Positions 5,754 through 8,373 of a stretch of 8,373 nt of DNA are shown here, piece by piece (the stretch's first letter is position 1; each line of letters begins with the position of its first letter). A program made the translations under genes and the position numbers. This DNA is from JAFGLY01 sp041309225 (GTDB lineage Bacteria; Myxococcota_A; UBA796; JAFGLY01), in the NCBI GenBank assembly GCA_041309225.1, contig JBFYZZ010000264.1, positions 1 to 8,373 on the forward strand. Direction: 5' to 3'. Under the pieces are notes generated by a model. It ran no database searches, was not told where the DNA came from, and saw only the letters and a program-made list of their open reading frames with translations.

Positions 5754-5767
5754 CCGCAACGTTGCGG
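5754..5767. promoter_or_regulatory. 14-bp perfect palindrome, candidate operator
   Basis: CCGCAACGTTGCGG sits in the 100-nt gap between the anti-sigma stop and the ASST-like lipoprotein gene, 67 nt before its ATG. It is an exact palindrome with a central CG and GCAA/TTGC half-sites, somewhat like LacI/PurR-family operators but with 1 nt less between half-sites on each side. A weak promoter, TTGCGG (5762-5767) with TACATG 17 nt later (5785-5790), would have its -35 inside the palindrome. No regulator gene is visible in the window. The rest of the gap shows nothing clear. Confidence 0.35.
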
Positions 5768-5834
5768 TCGACCCCGGCCGCCACTACATGGCTCCGCCCC
5801 TCCCGCGATCCCGAGGATCCCCCGGTACCACGGC

Positions 5835-7229
5835 ATGGCACGACTCAAGGCTGGTTTCCTGGCGCTCGCGATCGTCTCGACCGCCCCGGGGTGCGGCGAC
5901 GAGGGGGCCCTGACGGAGGTCCGTACCGGGCCGAGCGCGCTGGTGCCGTCGGTGCAGGTGGTCCGCTGGACCTCCGGGCTGCCGGGACCCTCCCACGTGG
6001 AGTACGGCCCCGAGGGCGGCCCGGAGCGTGCCACGCCCCCCGACACCGGGGGGACCACGCACGAGATCGCCCTGCTCGGCCTCCGCGGCGGCACCCGCTA
6101 CCGCTACCGGGCGGTCACGGTGGACGCCGCGGGCCGGCGCCACGCGAGCCCCGAGGGGACGTTCCTGGTCCCGCGGCCGCCGCCCCAGCTCGCCGGGTTC
6201 CGCGCCACCGGCCGCACCGACGGCGACGACCTGGTGCTGTTGAGCGTGATGGTGCCCGACCAGCGCCTGAGCTGGGTGGTGATCGTGGATCGGGCCGGGA
6301 ACGTCGTGTGGTGGTATCCGGCCGATCCCGGGCGGATGATCCCGACCGTCAAGCCCGGGCGCGACGGCCGGAGCATCCTCTTCGGCCAGTACGACAACGA
6401 GGACGCGAAGGTCGTCCCGTCCATCGTCCGGGTGGCGGTGGACGGGTCCCGCCGCACCGACACCCAGACCCCCCTGGCCCACCACGACTTCGCCGAGCTG
6501 CCCGGCGGCCGCCTGGCCTGGCTCGGGCTGGCCCTGGGGACCGTGCCCTACGGCGACGCGGGCGAGCGGCTCGTGGCCAGCGCCACCGTGGTGGAGGGCC
6601 CCGAGGGTGCGGCCCCGGACGCCCCGGAGGTCCGGACGGTCTTCGACTACGCCGACGACTACTCCGCCCCTCCCTCCATGGTGTGCCCCTGCGCCGGCCG
6701 GGAGGTGATGGGGCTGGGTGCCCTCGACTGGGTCCACGCCAACGCGATCCTCTACGACGAAACGGCCGACGCCTGGACCCTCGTGTCCCGGAACCTCGAC
6801 TCGATCCTGCGCGTGGACCGCCGGACCCGGCGCATCCTGTGGGAGATGGGGGGAGCGAACCCCACCCTGGACGACGGGCCGGGCACGCCCTGGAGCCACC
6901 CGCACGTCACCCACGTGTGGGACGGCGGCCTCGTGGTCTTCGACAACGGGAACCACCGCCGTCCTCCGGCCTCCCGGATCGCCGAGTACGCCTGGGACGA
7001 CCGGACCGTCCGGCAGGTGTGGGAGTACCGGCCCCCGGACGGCCGGTACTCGGGCTTCCTCGGGGACGTGCGCAAGCTCGAGAACGGGAGCTACATCGCC
7101 TCCTGGACACCGCAGGGGCTCGTCACCGAGGTGACCCCGTCGGGGGAGGTGGCCTGGAGCCTGTCCATCGGCCCCCGCGTCGGCACGGGGCGCCTCCACG
7201 TCGTCAGCGACCTGTACCGGATGCGGTGA
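5835..7229 (+). CDS. Arylsulfotransferase (ASST)-family lipoprotein with N-terminal FN3-like domain
   Basis: The product has 464 residues. MARLKAGFLALAIVSTAPG-C20 is a lipoprotein signal, so the protein is probably exported and lipid-anchored. Residues about 37-112 resemble a fibronectin type III domain (GPSHVEYG...GLRGGTRYRYRAVTVD...GTF). The rest matches the six-bladed propeller of the ASST family (PF05935/PF14269): VVIVDRAGNVVWWYP, AHHDFAELPGG, DWVHANAI, LVSRNLDSILRVD, ILWEMGG, SHPHVTHVWDGGLVVFDNGN and WEYRPPDG. Candidate counterparts of the active-site residues of E. coli ASST, which moves sulfate between phenols via a histidine, are H216/H217, H301, N303, R319 and H355/H357/H360. The exact pairing needs an alignment. 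A CPC motif (284-286) lies before DWVHAN. Many family members have no known substrate. The upstream GAGG (5813-5816) is 18 nt from the ATG, too far for a good Shine-Dalgarno; the start rests on the signal peptide. It may be co-transcribed with the anti-sigma gene or have its own promoter. Confidence 0.85.
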   Translation: MARLKAGFLALAIVSTAPGCGDEGALTEVRTGPSALVPSVQVVRWTSGLPGPSHVEYGPEGGPERATPPDTGGTTHEIALLGLRGGTRYRYRAVTVDAAGRRHASPEGTFLVPRPPPQLAGFRATGRTDGDDLVLLSVMVPDQRLSWVVIVDRAGNVVWWYPADPGRMIPTVKPGRDGRSILFGQYDNEDAKVVPSIVRVAVDGSRRTDTQTPLAHHDFAELPGGRLAWLGLALGTVPYGDAGERLVASATVVEGPEGAAPDAPEVRTVFDYADDYSAPPSMVCPCAGREVMGLGALDWVHANAILYDETADAWTLVSRNLDSILRVDRRTRRILWEMGGANPTLDDGPGTPWSHPHVTHVWDGGLVVFDNGNHRRPPASRIAEYAWDDRTVRQVWEYRPPDGRYSGFLGDVRKLENGSYIASWTPQGLVTEVTPSGEVAWSLSIGPRVGTGRLHVVSDLYRMR

Positions 7230-7237
7230 GGAACGCG

Positions 7238-7258
7238 CTGGCGGTCAGGGGCCGCCGG
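7238..7258. terminator. Candidate hairpin between convergent genes
   Basis: CTGGCGG (7238-7244) can pair with CCGCCGG (7252-7258), including one T-G wobble, around a 7-nt loop. It begins in the 15-nt gap between the ASST-like gene stop (7229) and the convergent membrane-protein stop (7245-7247). There is no U-tract on either side. GC-rich chance pairing is a real alternative. Confidence 0.2.
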
Positions 7259-8373
7259 TCCCGGCCTCCGGCACGGGCGGGCCGGGGAGCGTGGAGGCGT
7301 CGGGGATGCGGAACACGAGGGCGCTCCCGGACGCAAGCGGCTCGCCGAGCACGCGCCGGAGCTCGGCCTCCATCTGCGCCGCGAGCCGGGGCGCCACGAG
7401 GTCCCGGTGGAGCACGATCCAGCGGAATCCGGCCCCTGCGAGCCGATCGGGCGTCCAACCGGCCGGGACGGCGAGGCGGCGGGTCTCGGCGTCACTCCCG
7501 ATGATGGCGAGGCCCGAAAGCAGCGGATCCCGGATGGGCAGGTCCTCGAGCTCGGTCGGCAGGCGGGTGCCGATGGCGGCCAGGATCGGGAGGCCGTGCA
7601 GGGTCTGCTCGTACAGGTACCGGCTGCGGACGGCCTTGATGACGGCCTCAATCTCCAGGGCGTCCTTCGGGGGCGTGCCCCGGTTCCCTCGCCGGACCTT
7701 GAGGGGCAGGTCGATGACGGCCCCCTCGCCCTGGGCGGCCAGGAAGGCGCAGTGGGGTGGACGGTCCGCCTCGAACGAGGCGACCGGCAGGCGGACCGGC
7801 CCCAGGAGCACCGCCTCGCTCCCCCACGCGGCGAAGGCCAGGGCCACGACCGCGGCGGCGAGGCCGGATCCCCGGCGGCGCCGGACCGCGTCCGCGAGCC
7901 ACGTAAGCCCGTGGCCGGCCGAGAGGGCCAGGAAGAGGTGGAACATCCCCAGGCGCCGCTCGGCGTGCAGGGCGACCATGGCCACCACCAGGGAGGGGAG
8001 CGACCGGCCGTCCCCCGACGGGATGGCCAGGCGGGCGGCCCAGGGCTGGGGGACGAGGATGTCGAGGAGGAACGGGATCGAGGCCAGGAGCCAGAACCGA
8101 CCCCCACGCCGGAGGCCACCGAGGAGCGCCAGGACGGCCAGCGTCAGGATCAGGTGGTTGTTGAGCCAGAGCGTGACGGACGCGTAGAGCTCCGTGTCGG
8201 GCAGATCGTGCTTCCAGGTCATCCAGAGCCACGAGGCCTCGGCGCTCACCGGGCGTTGGACGCTCTGGGCCAGCGGATCGGCCACGATGGGCAGCAGGTG
8301 GTGGGCGGCGGCGACCACCGCGGCCGAGCCGGCGAGGAGCCCCAGGAGCAGCGCCACCGCGCCCCCTGGCCCC
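7245..8373 (-). CDS. GT-C-like multi-pass membrane protein, C-terminal fragment (runs off right edge)
   Basis: The frame is open from the right edge (first full codon 8372-8370) to TGA at 7247-7245, giving 375 visible residues. A GTG at 8357 is just an internal codon; the true start lies outside the window. The visible part has hydrophobic segments such as LLLGLLAGSAAVVAAA, LTLAVLALLGGL, FWLLASIPFLLDILV, LPSLVVAMVALHA, MFHLFLALSAGHGLTWLA and LAAAVVALAFAAW, then a soluble C-terminal domain of about 190 residues. That domain contains GAVIDLPLK, SRYLYEQTLHGLPILAAIG, AGFRWIVLHRDLV and LGEPLASGSALVFRI. This tail layout (a 'viDlP' strand, 'Y..Q..HG.Pi', '..ivlHr') recurs in large bacterial membrane proteins of the GT-C glycosyltransferase-like class with periplasmic C-terminal domains. 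The catalytic N-terminal loops are outside the window, so enzymatic activity cannot be judged. The protein may be a paralogue of the left-edge gene on the same strand. Confidence 0.7.
   Translation of the reverse strand, partial: GPGGAVALLLGLLAGSAAVVAAAHHLLPIVADPLAQSVQRPVSAEASWLWMTWKHDLPDTELYASVTLWLNNHLILTLAVLALLGGLRRGGRFWLLASIPFLLDILVPQPWAARLAIPSGDGRSLPSLVVAMVALHAERRLGMFHLFLALSAGHGLTWLADAVRRRRGSGLAAAVVALAFAAWGSEAVLLGPVRLPVASFEADRPPHCAFLAAQGEGAVIDLPLKVRRGNRGTPPKDALEIEAVIKAVRSRYLYEQTLHGLPILAAIGTRLPTELEDLPIRDPLLSGLAIIGSDAETRRLAVPAGWTPDRLAGAGFRWIVLHRDLVAPRLAAQMEAELRRVLGEPLASGSALVFRIPDASTLPGPPVPEAGTGGP

Noticed and set aside
5762..7504. Plus-strand 580-codon and minus-strand 471-codon (5784-7199) frames overlapping the ASST-like gene
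   Set aside because: Both are repetitive shadow translations. The 5835-7229 frame has a lipoprotein signal and family motifs throughout.

Overview
The window is very GC-rich (well above 65% by eye) and gene-dense on both strands. It carries lipoboxes, an ECF sigma factor with a membrane anti-sigma of the NrsF/DUF1109 type, and Shine-Dalgarno sites, so the host is a bacterium, very probably Gram-negative. The lipoprotein with an Asp/Gly/Thr-rich linker, the arylsulfotransferase-like lipoprotein and the large multi-pass proteins at both edges suggest a myxobacterium-like or other deltaproteobacterial-grade lineage. That placement is inference; no rRNA or other phylogenetic marker is present.

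Layout, left to right. (1) 1-254, minus strand: N-terminus of a multi-pass membrane protein resembling GT-C-fold glycosyltransferases, cut by the left edge. (2) 287-3639, plus strand: pheS-pheT, overlapping by 13 nt. They encode phenylalanyl-tRNA synthetase of the archaeal/eukaryotic type, not the usual bacterial one, and the beta subunit has an extra four-cysteine zinc-ribbon-like insertion. (3) 3660-5734: a divergent regulatory module. A minus-strand FISUMP-domain lipoprotein faces away from a plus-strand ECF sigma factor gene that overlaps an NrsF-like anti-sigma gene. The 148-nt intergenic region has two back-to-back copies of GTAACC-N16-CGAA, one pointing at each transcription unit. (4) 5835-7229, plus strand: an arylsulfotransferase (ASST)-family lipoprotein, preceded by a 14-bp perfect palindrome. 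(5) 7245-8373, minus strand: C-terminal part of a second GT-C-like membrane protein, cut by the right edge.

The best-supported functional unit is the sigma/anti-sigma/lipoprotein module. The NrsF-like membrane protein would hold the sigma factor until a signal acts, perhaps through its cysteines. The released sigma factor would then read both identical-architecture promoters, raising its own operon and the exported lipoprotein. The GTAACC-N16-CGAA pattern matches what I recall for the Caulobacter sigma-F/NrsF system, a response to heavy metals and oxidative stress, which supports the assignment independently of the protein similarity. The pheST pair is housekeeping in function but unusual in type. 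No tRNA, rRNA, CRISPR array, insertion sequence or stretch over 300 nt without a gene was seen.
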